A stretch of DNA of 48,858 nt from Extensimonas soli. GTDB lineage: Bacteria > Pseudomonadota > Gammaproteobacteria > Burkholderiales > Burkholderiaceae_C. The stretch is from contig NZ_JARGEL010000031.1 of assembly GCF_029211265.1 (NCBI RefSeq), forward strand, positions 1 through 48,858, read 5' to 3'. Shown one piece after another: positions 40,424 through 48,858 of this stretch (positions within the stretch are counted from its first letter, which is position 1; each line of letters opens with the position of its first letter). The translations under genes and the position numbers were made by a program. The notes below the pieces were generated by a model. It was given only the letters and a program-made list of their open reading frames with translations. It did no database searches and was not told where the DNA came from.

Positions 40424-42434
40424 AGGCCTGCACTCCCAGCGTCTGCCAGACCTCGGGCATCCCGGCTTCCACTTGGGTCGCGCGGACGATGCCAAGCCGA
40501 GTGACGCTGCCATCCTGGTACTCCACGAACGCGCCGGGCTCGATGATTCCGGTCTCAGCGAGCACCGGCAGGCGCAGGCTGACCTCGAGCTGGTGGCCGG
40601 TGTCGGCCAGCACGGCGATGCCACGCTGACGCGCGGCGGCGGCTTCGGTGATGAGCGAATCAACGACCATCGGTGCCAGCACATCTCCGGCAGTCCCGGC
40701 CCGGGTCACTTGCCCGAGCACGCCGACGTCCTGCCCGGAAACGAACACGCGGTTGTACGCAGGCTTTTCCAGCCAACGCAGCGACTCGCGGGCGACGGCA
40801 TCGACCGGCAACACGAAGTCGGGCGTGACCGTGCTCCATTCCCAAGGGGCTACCGGGTAGCGATGGCGCACACGGATGCTCTGGGCCGATGGGTGCGGAA
40901 TCAGGTATCCACCGACAGCGCCAGCGATGGCGGTCAACGCCTCGATCCACGTTCCCTGCTGCGCGAACGCACCGGCGGGGACGTTCCAGTCCGTCAGGCC
41001 CCAATCGACGGCCCAGCCGAGCGGGATGCCATTGACCGTGAGCACGTCGTCCATCAACTGCCGAGCAGTGCGGCCCTCGGTATTCGAGAACGTCATCACC
41101 GGCGCGTAGGGCGCGGCCAGAACGGCGTTGCGCCCCCGTCCGGAGATGCGGATGCTGGCGTCACCAAAGATGCGCTCGCGGCTGATGCTCTCGGCCAGCA
41201 CGCGAAACGGGGTGCCGTTGATGCTGGCCACGAGTTCGACGGGCCCGGATGCGCTGCCGGGCGCGACCAGGGCCTCGGCCCTGGCAGGCAGAACCGCATC
41301 GAAGCCCCACGCCCAAGACGAGGCATCGAGTGACAGCGAGAGATTGAACACCGGTATCGGCGCGCCATCGGACACGCGGAACAGGGTCACGTTGTTGATC
41401 ACGAAATAGACCCTCCGAACAGGAATGACCACCGGCTCACCATCCGGAGGAGGTGGGGTGACGTGGCTTTCACAAAGGAACAGCAGATGCCCATCGGTCG
41501 CGGCCAGCGCGGCAAACAGCAGGTGCGGACTGGGCGTGTAGCAAGGCTGCGGAACGGGCGGCTCGGGCACCACCCACCGGCTGATGCCCGGTGGCGGCGG
41601 CACCGCCTCCTGATACCTGCCCTGCCAGCCCTTTAGTTGCGGCCGTGCGGTCTGAAAATCGCTCCCCTGGCCACGCACCACCAACACAGCGCTTTGCCAC
41701 CGGGACAACCTCCCCGCGCGCTTGGTGCGGTCACCGTCCTGATGCCGGAACCGCGTGGCATCCCGCAGAGGGCCTGCGTTCTGGAACAGACCGCGTCGGG
41801 CCGCTTCAAACCGCGTGGCGTCCTGGTGCGCGAACCACGTCGAATCCTGCAGCCGGGTCGCATCCTGGTAGCGAGCGCCTCGTTGCTCTGGCGCTGCTGC
41901 CAGCACCGGTGGCAACCTGTGCTCGATGCCTTGAGGAACACCCAAGGTGCGTCGCCAGAACGTGTCCCAGCCTGCGGGTGTAGCGGCAGCGTCCTGCTGG
42001 CCCTGCGTGGCACCGTCCTCGGTCTGTCTCGCCAATTGCCAAGGGTGAGCGGTCTGGCCAACCGTCGGTCGCTGCGTGCGCGAGTAGTACCGGACCTCGC
42101 CGGAGAACACGACACCGGGAAGACTTGCGCCCGCCACGTCCAAGGGCACGCTCGGGCGCAGCAGCAACGTTCTGACCGTCAAGGCAGGTAGCTCGGCCAG
42201 CAGTTCGGCCCGCGCTGGCGGGATGAACTTGATCGCCACGACCGGCAACGGCAAGTTGGCCAGCACCACGACGTCGTCGCGCGGCGCGATGAAGCTCGCC
42301 CCGAACACCAATTCGGCGTCGGTTGCTGCGGGTTGGTCGAACAGCAGGTCGACCAGTGGTGGCTCGATCTGAATGCTGACTCCGGGCACTGGCAAAGTGG
42401 CGGCCAGCGTCAGTTCGCTGGGTGCGCTTGGCAC
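40416..42434 (-). CDS. Large phage tail protein, baseplate-hub candidate
   Basis: The protein has 672 residues. The N-terminal 110 residues are beta-rich with LPVPGVSIQIEPPLVDLLF-like repeats. The middle (about 130-270) is rich in Gln, Asp, Ala, Thr, Arg, with repeated QDATRF-type words, and then a Pro-rich linker. The C-terminal half (about 330-672) looks like a tail hub domain: VYFVINNVTLFRVSDGAPI, RISGRGRNAVLAAPYAP, WIEALTAIAGAVGGYLIPHP and VEYQDGSVTRLGIVRATQVE. This region recalls the late-control gpD-like or hub proteins. No catalytic motif is seen. The start ATG follows a short gap of 3 bp after the upstream gene. Confidence 0.75.
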   Translation of the reverse strand: MPSAPSELTLAATLPVPGVSIQIEPPLVDLLFDQPAATDAELVFGASFIAPRDDVVVLANLPLPVVAIKFIPPARAELLAELPALTVRTLLLRPSVPLDVAGASLPGVVFSGEVRYYSRTQRPTVGQTAHPWQLARQTEDGATQGQQDAAATPAGWDTFWRRTLGVPQGIEHRLPPVLAAAPEQRGARYQDATRLQDSTWFAHQDATRFEAARRGLFQNAGPLRDATRFRHQDGDRTKRAGRLSRWQSAVLVVRGQGSDFQTARPQLKGWQGRYQEAVPPPPGISRWVVPEPPVPQPCYTPSPHLLFAALAATDGHLLFLCESHVTPPPPDGEPVVIPVRRVYFVINNVTLFRVSDGAPIPVFNLSLSLDASSWAWGFDAVLPARAEALVAPGSASGPVELVASINGTPFRVLAESISRERIFGDASIRISGRGRNAVLAAPYAPVMTFSNTEGRTARQLMDDVLTVNGIPLGWAVDWGLTDWNVPAGAFAQQGTWIEALTAIAGAVGGYLIPHPSAQSIRVRHRYPVAPWEWSTVTPDFVLPVDAVARESLRWLEKPAYNRVFVSGQDVGVLGQVTRAGTAGDVLAPMVVDSLITEAAAARQRGIAVLADTGHQLEVSLRLPVLAETGIIEPGAFVEYQDGSVTRLGIVRATQVEAGMPEVWQTLGVQAYA

Positions 42435-42437
42435 GGC

Positions 42438-42833
42438 CTACCCCAGGATCGCAGACACCATCCGGGCATCGCCTCCCAGATAGAGGTTGGTGCTGGCCAG
42501 CTTTACGTCACCGCTGCCGTCGGTACCGCTGCAGTCCAGATCCAGGGCTGTGACTTCGTTGCCGTTGACCAGCCGCGCCCAGGTGGCGATGCCGGTCGCC
42601 GCGATCAGTCCGTCTTCTTGCTGGGTCAGCGTCAGGAGTCCACCTGCAATCGTGCCTGCGGGTTTGGTCAGCCTGATCTCGACCAGCATCGCGCTGGTCG
42701 GCGTCGTGGCCGGGGTGGCGGGTCGCGTCCCGCCATAGATGCGCAGACGCGCCGGGTTACTGCCTGCATCCAGGAATGCCAGGGTGCCTGCCAGCCGCGC
42801 CTCGTTGTGTTCGACAGTGATGGCGACGGTCAC
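42438..42833 (-). CDS. Small phage tail-module protein
   Basis: The protein has 131 residues, beta-rich, with AGTLAFLDAGSNPARLRIYGG, AMLVEIRLTKPAG and GIATWARLVNGNEVTALDLD. It starts with GTG at 42833, overlapping the TGA of the upstream gene (GTGA), the coupling used several times in these phage operons. Related proteins are found between tail-fibre and hub genes in siphovirus prophages. Function unknown; a structural role is likely. Confidence 0.72.
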   Translation of the reverse strand: MTVAITVEHNEARLAGTLAFLDAGSNPARLRIYGGTRPATPATTPTSAMLVEIRLTKPAGTIAGGLLTLTQQEDGLIAATGIATWARLVNGNEVTALDLDCSGTDGSGDVKLASTNLYLGGDARMVSAILG

Positions 42834-43915
42834 GGCATCATCTCCGGGCGTAGGTTGTCCGCGATCACCGCGCGGTACATCTGCTTGTAGTCGTAGCTGA
42901 CCACGGTGTATCGCTGGGACGGGTCGATCTGGTCGAACCGGTACGCGCCAGTGGCGTCGCTCCAGGTTTCGGCCACCAGGACGCGGGCGTTCTCGCTGAC
43001 CAGTTGCACTCGCCGCACCAGGGGCTGGTCGGACTGACCCTTCTCCTTGACGGTTCCGGCGATGAAACCGTGGCCACTGAAGTGGATGTTCTTGCGGCCA
43101 TTCGGAATCGCGTGGAAGTGCCAGTCGTAGCCACCACCCCGGTTCCACAGCTCAGAGTTGGGGCTGTTCAAGCGCATCAGGTCGCAATCGGCGTTGACGC
43201 CGATGTCGGCGGCAGGATCAGGAAGCACCGACGTCGACCCACCCGCCAGCGGTAGCAGGTCATCGGCGGCGTTCACGGCAACCGTTGCGGGAAACGCGGG
43301 CAAGCCAGACGGAACGTCACCGGCAATGGCGTGGACACGAGCTGTCGCTCCGTAGAGGAACACGCCCGGAATCAGCTTGCCCCGGTAGGTAGCATCGCCG
43401 ATCTGGAACATCAGCACGCCACCAGCCTTGAACTGAATCAGTCGCGCCCACGGCACACCATTTGCGTCGAAGGCTCCGACGATCACCTCGCAGCGCAAGA
43501 TCAATCGCTGGCTGACGTTGAAGGTCGGAGCCACGTCGGCAACACCAGCGACGGGCTTGGCTCCCTCGTTGATGCTGCCCGATACCGCCGCGCCGTCACC
43601 GAAGCCGCTGTTCCAGCGCGACACGCTCCACGAACCGTCCAGATGGGCAAACCTGTAGCCTTCGGAGCCATTGCCGGTGGTCATCCACAAACCGAGATGC
43701 TTACGGGCGCTCGGGTCGGTCAGCAATTCGACATCGGCCTCGAACCAGAAATCGCCGTGGGCGGTTTCGTTGAAGCGCAGGATGGACTGACTGTTGGGGG
43801 CCGAGATGTCGATGGACTGCTGCACGCTGTTGTGCGTTGCGGACATTCCACCGAGGACTGCGGTGTAGCCGGTGGCAGGAGCCGTGGCGAAGGTTTCGCT
43901 CAGCGGGTAGCTCAT
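42830..43915 (-). CDS. Phage tail-associated structural protein with a carboxypeptidase-like C-terminal domain
   Basis: The protein has 361 residues. The first two thirds form a beta-sandwich-like domain (FWFEADVELLTDPSARKHLGL, GYRFAHLDGSWSVSRWNSG), possibly a jelly roll that binds carbohydrate. The C terminus (about 285-361) has FIAGTVKEKGQSDQPLVRRV, RVLVAETWSDATGAYRFDQI and RYTVVSYDYKQMYRAVI, the pattern of a carboxypeptidase regulatory-like (transthyretin-type) domain. It may be part of the tail tip or a fibre accessory. It overlaps the downstream gene by four bases. Confidence 0.75.
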   Translation of the reverse strand: MSYPLSETFATAPATGYTAVLGGMSATHNSVQQSIDISAPNSQSILRFNETAHGDFWFEADVELLTDPSARKHLGLWMTTGNGSEGYRFAHLDGSWSVSRWNSGFGDGAAVSGSINEGAKPVAGVADVAPTFNVSQRLILRCEVIVGAFDANGVPWARLIQFKAGGVLMFQIGDATYRGKLIPGVFLYGATARVHAIAGDVPSGLPAFPATVAVNAADDLLPLAGGSTSVLPDPAADIGVNADCDLMRLNSPNSELWNRGGGYDWHFHAIPNGRKNIHFSGHGFIAGTVKEKGQSDQPLVRRVQLVSENARVLVAETWSDATGAYRFDQIDPSQRYTVVSYDYKQMYRAVIADNLRPEMMP

Positions 43916-43918
43916 GGC

Positions 43919-45184
43919 TTACCTCCACGGCCCGGTGATGTCGAACGCGATCTGCGCGCCTTCGGTTTCCGAGCTGTACTGCGTCCTGACCAACAGGAAG
44001 CGCTTGCCCGCCTGACCGACGACGTTGTCCACGATGGTCTGATCGCTGTAGGGGCGGTCTTGCGGCATCCACAGCATCCCGGGCAGGATTCCGCGCATAT
44101 GGCCGTCCTCCTGCCGCACGTAAGTAGGCAGCAGCCACAGGCTGTAGTCGGCTCCGTTCGGAAACGGCATCGGGCCCCGACCGCAGATCTGCTGGCCGTT
44201 GTTCGTGTTCAGGGACGTCAGGCCGAAGCGAACCGGGTTGCCGAGTTGGGTGTGGTTGCGCAGCAGCACCTTGCCCGTGAAGTCCAGGGACGAGACCAAC
44301 CCGTAGCCGCTGAACTGGCCGGGATAGCTCCAGTAGTTGCTCATCCCCGAGTAGTTGTCATCGGCAGCCAGCACCGTGGCGTAGTTGTCACCCGGCTTGA
44401 AGCTGATGAGGTCGCCGAAGCAGTAGCTGTTGCGGCCATACCAGCCGTAGCCCGCTGCGTTGGTGCAGAAGAGGAAGAACAGTCGGTCGTCACCGATCAG
44501 CACCCAGTTGCGCCCACCGCCGCCGCTGTCGCCATTGCTTTCGTACTGGGGGCCACGCGCATGGAACCACTTGTACCAACCCCACTGGCTGGCAGTGACC
44601 TGTTTCCAGTTCTGCGTCGGGTTGTTCGGGTCATAGGGAGCCTGCGCGCCGACGATGGTGTCGATGTCTGACAGGTCTTCGACGATGCCGACGTTGGCCC
44701 ACTTGGCCCAGCCCGTCGTGTAGTTGGGCGTTTTGAGGCTGTTGTCGATCAGCAGCAGGTTCTGCGGTGACTGCGGGTTCTTGCTGCGGTAGGCAGCCTT
44801 GCCCGTCCCCGCGAATGGTTTCTCCCACCCAAGCGGAGCCACCTTGGCGCTCAGGTTCGTGGTGGTCGTCGCGGGAGACACCGGCGTGCCCGTCACCGCG
44901 TAGGTGAACGTGGTCATGGTCGTCGTCAGCACGCGGAACGAGCCGTTGTACTCGGGCTGCTCGGCTCCAGCGACAAACACCACCTGATGTGGCTGGTAGG
45001 CGTGTCCCGCCGTGATGGTGGCGGTGGCTACGCCATTGGCGAAGGTCAAGGTGTCGATGGCCTTCAGCGCGAAGCCGTTGACGAGGCAGGCATCGAGCAT
45101 CGTCACCAGATCGCCCCAGTTGTTGGAGATCTGTGGCGCGCCGGTCATGCCGCTGTTGAAGTATTTGACGGTCAGGTCTGTCAT
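43919..45184 (-). CDS. Phage tail-module structural protein, unknown fold
   Basis: The protein has 421 residues. It starts MTDLTVKYFNSGMTGAPQIS, followed by GHAYQPHQVVFVAGAEQPEYNG, an Ig-like strand pattern that also fits phage structural proteins. The middle is Trp/Tyr/Gly-rich (QWGWYKWFHARGPQYES, AAGYGWYGRNSYCFGDLIS), and the C terminus is beta-rich. No known domain is named. It lies 23 bp after the large repeat protein and 3 bp before the next tail gene. A host-binding or tail-tip function is inference. Confidence 0.75.
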   Translation of the reverse strand: MTDLTVKYFNSGMTGAPQISNNWGDLVTMLDACLVNGFALKAIDTLTFANGVATATITAGHAYQPHQVVFVAGAEQPEYNGSFRVLTTTMTTFTYAVTGTPVSPATTTTNLSAKVAPLGWEKPFAGTGKAAYRSKNPQSPQNLLLIDNSLKTPNYTTGWAKWANVGIVEDLSDIDTIVGAQAPYDPNNPTQNWKQVTASQWGWYKWFHARGPQYESNGDSGGGGRNWVLIGDDRLFFLFCTNAAGYGWYGRNSYCFGDLISFKPGDNYATVLAADDNYSGMSNYWSYPGQFSGYGLVSSLDFTGKVLLRNHTQLGNPVRFGLTSLNTNNGQQICGRGPMPFPNGADYSLWLLPTYVRQEDGHMRGILPGMLWMPQDRPYSDQTIVDNVVGQAGKRFLLVRTQYSSETEGAQIAFDITGPWR

Positions 45185-45207
45185 TTCATGGGTTCCTGTC
45201 TACGAAT

Positions 45208-48200
45208 TCAGGGTGTGTCCACGTCGCCGCGAATCAGCAACGTGAAGTTGTCGTCGGGCACGGACTCCGGCCCCTGCTGGACGGTGCGCACCACCCAAAC
45301 CGGGAACTGCGCGCCGATGGTGTTGAAGCGCAGCACGTTGCCGGTGGCCCAGCCATTGCCCCAGCCGAGCGCGGGCAGATGGAAGTACGGCACGCCGGTC
45401 GCCGGGTTGTTGGGCGCGCAGTCGGCGCTGGTGTTGCCGGTGGCAATCACACCGACGTTCTCGCCGATGACCTCGAACGAGGTGCTGTTGGTCAGGCGCA
45501 CGATCCAGCGCTCGGTCAGTGCGCCGCGATTGGTCACGCGGATCGGGTACTGTGTGTTGTTGAAGGTTGCCGTCGCCGAGCTTCCCGACAGCGCATCCGA
45601 CCACGCGCCGTTCCAAGTGGACTGGTCGAACACCAGATTTACGCGGGCGAACAGGTCACCGGCCACCAGGGCGCTGGAGACGTGACTCCCCAAGGGATAT
45701 TCGTGCGTCAGTGCCCGCGTGAAACTGATCTCGCCGCTGATCTGCACATCCCGCACCACGGCCATGTCCTCGATGCGGTGCTCGATGGTCACGGGCTGGC
45801 TGTAGCCCGACACGTTGATGAAGGTGACGGTGCCCGCTTCCAGATCAGCGGTGTAGCCGGTATTGATCACCACCCCGTCTTGACCGACCACACGCACTCG
45901 AGAGAGGCGCACCCGCGCGCAATTGATGGTCTGGCCATTGCTGACCGACGTGGTGGTCTTGCCGGTGTGGCCCACCACGGCGAAGCCACCCGGGCGAAAG
46001 ATAGGCACGCGCCCATCGCTGGGCAGGCGCACCGGATCGATGCCAAGCAAATCAGCGTCCAGCGGCAGATAGCTGTAGGCCACCGCGCTGTAGCGCACGC
46101 TGGATGCAGCCACTGGCTCGGGTCGGAAGATCTTGCCGTCCGTGCCCACCCGGTCGGCGGCGTACCAAGGCTGGCTCTCGTTCCCTGCCGCCGTGACCAT
46201 CGTTCCGAAGCGAACGCGCACCAGACCGGTCTCGTAGTCGACGCTGCCGCTGATGCCGGTTGCCTCGATCTTGCCGTCAATTCCGGCCGTCACGTTTTGC
46301 GTGCCACCAACCGCGCGGGCATACTGGATCGACAGCGACCCAGGACGAAGCGGTGCCGCGCCAGTTCGGAACACGAACTCGCTGGAGATGTTCTCGCCGA
46401 CCGTGGTCACGCAACTGGCTCGCGTGATCGCGTTGTTCGTGCCCGCCGTCCAGGACGTCAGCGCCACGTCCCCGGACAGGTAGTTGATCGTGCCGCGCGT
46501 GACCCAGCCACTGGTGGTGAACTCCCGCAGGGTGCCCTGGCCGTTGTCGCCCCAAGGCTGCGCGCCACTGATGGAGAGAAGCACCGTGCCCGTCACCACC
46601 TGGGCATTCACCCCCGGCACCAGCTTGAAGGCCGGTAGGAACGGATGAGTCTCTGTCTGGTTGCTGGTCGAGCCCGCGCTGTTGTAGCGCAGCTTGACGT
46701 AGCCGGACTCGTCGTTGGGGTACAGCGATGGCGCATCCACGTAGGCAATGCCGCCGTAGTTCAATCGCCACCGACCGGTGCCGTTGATGGCGACTGCGGT
46801 GTAGACCGGGCGTGGGATACGGATCGAGACATCTGGATTGAAGGTCACCTGACCGGTTGCGTAGTTGACGGTGCCAATCGAGATTCCGTTCAGCACTACA
46901 CCGCCGTTCCCGTCATCTCGGGCGATCTGGGTGGGGTCGCGCCAGATCGAGACGGCGATGCCCATCTCCTGCAATTGAGCGAAGGTGTACGCCCCGAGAA
47001 CCGCCTCGTCGGTGAACGTGTTCCACTCGACTTCGAGCGAGCCCGGTTCAATGGCCCCCAAGGTCGCGGTGACTGGCAGCGTCCCCACACCATTGCGGGA
47101 GGGGTGAGCGAACGAGTCCTCCTGCTTCGGGCCTGCGACGTAGCTCACAGTGAGTTGCGTGCCCACCGCTGGCAGCACATTGGGCGCGAAGTCCACGCGG
47201 TTCTGCGCGACGCTCAAGTTGCCGGTGGCCGCCCCGGACAGCGCGCCCGAGGTGGCCGCCGTTGCCGTCTTGGTGCCGCCGTACTCCCAAGACACCGTGA
47301 GCGACCCGGGTTGCACCGAAGTCCCTGCAGGCGGGTTCAATGCGAGGCTCTGGGCGGCCTTCAGGTTGGTGGACGGCTGCTGCGTCTCCTGCGTCGGCAC
47401 GTTCCAGGTCAGCACGAGCGAACTGCTCACGTCGGGCAATGCGCCCAAGGTGACGACGAACGCGCCGGTGTTCCGGTTGAATGTGCCAGCGCCGTAGCTG
47501 GCGTCCAGGCCCTTGAGGGAGCCGTTTCCGGCATCGGACAACACGTACCAGCGGCCCTGGGCCATGTAGCTGATCGACAGCGTGCCGGGCTGCGGCACCG
47601 GATTGACCGTGCCCACGTAGGACTGGCTGCGGGATTCGGGCGTGACCGGGATTTCCGAGCTTTGCGGCGCACGCAGAATCTGCGCGGCGGGCGTGTAGGT
47701 GACGGACTTCGCGTTCGACATCGACCCTGAATTCAGGGTCAGGATGCCGTTGGCGTAGTCGATGGTGCCCATCGTGCCGCTGGCGGTCTTGAGCAGACCG
47801 GCGTCGTCGAAGATCGTGATGCCGTCCGTTCCAATGGTCAGTGACCCCGGCAAGCAACCGCCCGGCAGGTTGAATTTGATGCTCGTCGTCCAAGCGTGAC
47901 TGGCCGTGTAGCTGACCGGCACCGCGCCGGGCACAGGCAACCCTGCGGCTGCATACGGCGGCACGAAGGAAATCGGCGTCTCAGTCTGGGCGCTCGGCAC
48001 CAGTTGGGTGTAGATCGAAGTGCCCTTGATCGTGAAGTCGCCAACAGCGGCGGCCTGCGTCAGCGGTACCACTCCGACGTAGGTTCCAGCGTCGGCCACA
48101 ACCGTGTCCCGCACCTTGGTGCTGTTCGTGGCGCGGGTGAACGTCCGCGTCGCGGGCGAGCCTGTGAAGTCGTAGCGCAGTGCGTCGCTGATATCGACGG

Positions 48201-48771
48201 TGACGACGCTGGCTTTGTAGTCCTGGTCGTTGTTGTAGGTGAAAGTGCGCTCGACCACCGAGACTGAGGTGGCTCGGATGTACTGCTCTTTCTGCGTGCC
48301 CAAGCCCTCGTTCTCGATCAAGACCAAGGTCTGGCCAACGTTGGGAACGGTGTCAGTCGTGCGCTGGAAAAGCTGGATCACCCGCTGACCGGCGATGTGG
48401 TTCTCGAACAGGTAGCCCGCCCACTCCGGGCCCTTGTTGAGGTAGGCCTCGATGCGGACTTGCGCCTGTTCGCGGGTGTCGAAGGTCTTCTCGGTGCTGA
48501 ACAGCGTGACGCTGACGCGGGGGTCCTGCGGCGGCTCGGCCACGATCACGTTGGCACCAAAGTAGGTGTCGGTGTCGTCGGTCTGCACCGAGACGAAGGA
48601 CTTGCGCAGGTTGACCCGGCCACCGGCGCGGTCCAGTTCCGAGATGTCAGGAAAGATGGCGTTCGAGACGCCGTCGGCGATGGTGTTGCCCGTGGGCGCG
48701 CCACCACCCTCGGGCACGTCCGCCATCACGGCGGACTTCAGTAGTTTCACGTCGCCGGATTGGATCGGCAT
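45208..48771 (-). CDS. Very large phage tail protein with repeated beta domains
   Basis: The protein has 1187 residues. After an N-terminal domain of about 290 residues, a unit beginning PGSL or PGTL followed by a strand, and closing with a GT/GS-x-x-YATG-type turn and a strand, occurs at least five times (about residues 305, 395, 480, 575 and 815). Examples are PGSLTIGTDGITIFDD with IDYANGILTL, PGSLEVEWN with VNYATGQVTF, and PGSLSIQYARAVGG with VDYETGLVRV. The C-terminal 250 residues form other beta domains (VRDVQISGEISFTRALTHEYP). This is the layout of a tail fibre or tail-tip adhesin. ATG at 48771 is chosen; the gene lies upstream of all other tail genes here except the partial one. Confidence 0.82.
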   Translation of the reverse strand: MPIQSGDVKLLKSAVMADVPEGGGAPTGNTIADGVSNAIFPDISELDRAGGRVNLRKSFVSVQTDDTDTYFGANVIVAEPPQDPRVSVTLFSTEKTFDTREQAQVRIEAYLNKGPEWAGYLFENHIAGQRVIQLFQRTTDTVPNVGQTLVLIENEGLGTQKEQYIRATSVSVVERTFTYNNDQDYKASVVTVDISDALRYDFTGSPATRTFTRATNSTKVRDTVVADAGTYVGVVPLTQAAAVGDFTIKGTSIYTQLVPSAQTETPISFVPPYAAAGLPVPGAVPVSYTASHAWTTSIKFNLPGGCLPGSLTIGTDGITIFDDAGLLKTASGTMGTIDYANGILTLNSGSMSNAKSVTYTPAAQILRAPQSSEIPVTPESRSQSYVGTVNPVPQPGTLSISYMAQGRWYVLSDAGNGSLKGLDASYGAGTFNRNTGAFVVTLGALPDVSSSLVLTWNVPTQETQQPSTNLKAAQSLALNPPAGTSVQPGSLTVSWEYGGTKTATAATSGALSGAATGNLSVAQNRVDFAPNVLPAVGTQLTVSYVAGPKQEDSFAHPSRNGVGTLPVTATLGAIEPGSLEVEWNTFTDEAVLGAYTFAQLQEMGIAVSIWRDPTQIARDDGNGGVVLNGISIGTVNYATGQVTFNPDVSIRIPRPVYTAVAINGTGRWRLNYGGIAYVDAPSLYPNDESGYVKLRYNSAGSTSNQTETHPFLPAFKLVPGVNAQVVTGTVLLSISGAQPWGDNGQGTLREFTTSGWVTRGTINYLSGDVALTSWTAGTNNAITRASCVTTVGENISSEFVFRTGAAPLRPGSLSIQYARAVGGTQNVTAGIDGKIEATGISGSVDYETGLVRVRFGTMVTAAGNESQPWYAADRVGTDGKIFRPEPVAASSVRYSAVAYSYLPLDADLLGIDPVRLPSDGRVPIFRPGGFAVVGHTGKTTTSVSNGQTINCARVRLSRVRVVGQDGVVINTGYTADLEAGTVTFINVSGYSQPVTIEHRIEDMAVVRDVQISGEISFTRALTHEYPLGSHVSSALVAGDLFARVNLVFDQSTWNGAWSDALSGSSATATFNNTQYPIRVTNRGALTERWIVRLTNSTSFEVIGENVGVIATGNTSADCAPNNPATGVPYFHLPALGWGNGWATGNVLRFNTIGAQFPVWVVRTVQQGPESVPDDNFTLLIRGDVDTP

Positions 48772-48772
48772 T

Positions 48773-48858
48773 TCAGATCTCCAGGAATCGAAGGGTCAGG
48801 CGATAGAAATCGGAGTCGGCCCGCGCCGGGATACCCAGCACGGGTTCGGCTTCGATGG
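48773..48858 (-). CDS. C-terminal end of a further phage tail gene (partial)
   Basis: The minus-strand frame reads in from the window edge and gives 28 codons ending PARADSDFYRLTLRFLEI, with a TGA two bases before the ATG of the large tail protein. The tight spacing shows it is the preceding gene of the same late operon. Too little is present to name the protein. Confidence 0.6.
   Translation of the reverse strand, partial: IEAEPVLGIPARADSDFYRLTLRFLEI

Noticed and set aside
43331-46638. Open frames of over 400 codons on the plus strand opposite the tail genes
   Set aside because: Products are low-complexity and Arg/His/Val-rich; the minus-strand tail genes have tight spacing, overlaps and plausible starts.
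1-48858. CRISPR arrays, rRNA genes, replication origins
   Set aside because: No regularly spaced repeats, rRNA-like stretches or clusters of replication-initiator sites were seen.

Overview
The window (48.9 kb, mostly GC-rich, dense gene packing, Burkholderiales-type gene content) looks like the chromosome of a betaproteobacterium, most plausibly Comamonadaceae (Acidovorax, Comamonas, Delftia or Diaphorobacter-like). That assignment is inferred from gene types and composition, not from a marker gene. It reads as prophage segments on both flanks with a large heavy-metal resistance island between them.

Region 1 (1-4.0 kb, minus strand) is a phage early recombination module: an excisionase-like helix-turn-helix protein, an unknown protein, a Sak4-type RecA-like ATPase, a DUF669-type ssDNA-binding candidate, a P63C-domain protein, a small zinc-finger-like protein and a RecB-type exonuclease. 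The exonuclease is cut off by the end of an IS21-family element at 1-103.

Region 2 (4.1-10.5 kb, plus strand) is a compact accessory module of two closely packed gene groups. The first is an HTH antitoxin, a PIN-domain toxin and a 749-residue protein of unknown function, read from a promoter that carries three TTTCGNTTA repeats. The second is a small leader protein, a DUF2924 protein, a serine recombinase and two paralogous ParB/KorB-like proteins. Neighbouring genes overlap by 1-4 bases. This is the part of the window least explained by known systems.

Region 3 (10.5-10.9 kb) has no convincing gene. It holds two intrinsic terminators and a fragment resembling the 3' end of tmRNA, possibly an old attachment site.

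Region 4 (10.9-38.9 kb) is the metal island. A lipoprotein and a His-rich periplasmic protein lie beside czcICBA (Co/Zn/Cd RND efflux), a CadA-type P-ATPase and the divergent MerR regulator CadR with a canonical 19-bp-spacer promoter. Next comes cusCBA (Cu/Ag RND efflux); its cusA is frameshifted in a run of eight G. Then follow a CzcI-like small protein and a long copper operon: CopF ATPase, methyltransferase-like membrane protein, DUF2933, Met-rich protein, CusF, DUF411 protein, cupredoxin, multicopper oxidase, TolC-type lipoprotein and a small secreted protein. The copper operon runs divergently from copRS, with a perfect palindrome in the shared promoter region. Together the genes cover cytoplasmic export (CadA, CopF), trans-envelope export (Czc, Cus) and periplasmic copper oxidation and chaperoning, under CadR and CopRS.

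Region 5 (38.9-48.9 kb, minus strand) is the end of a phage late operon: large tail proteins with repeated domains, smaller tail proteins, a strong hairpin, then holin-like proteins and a GH24 lysozyme whose stop codon lies 22 bp from the end of copS. No integrase of the tyrosine type, terminase, portal or capsid gene is in the window.
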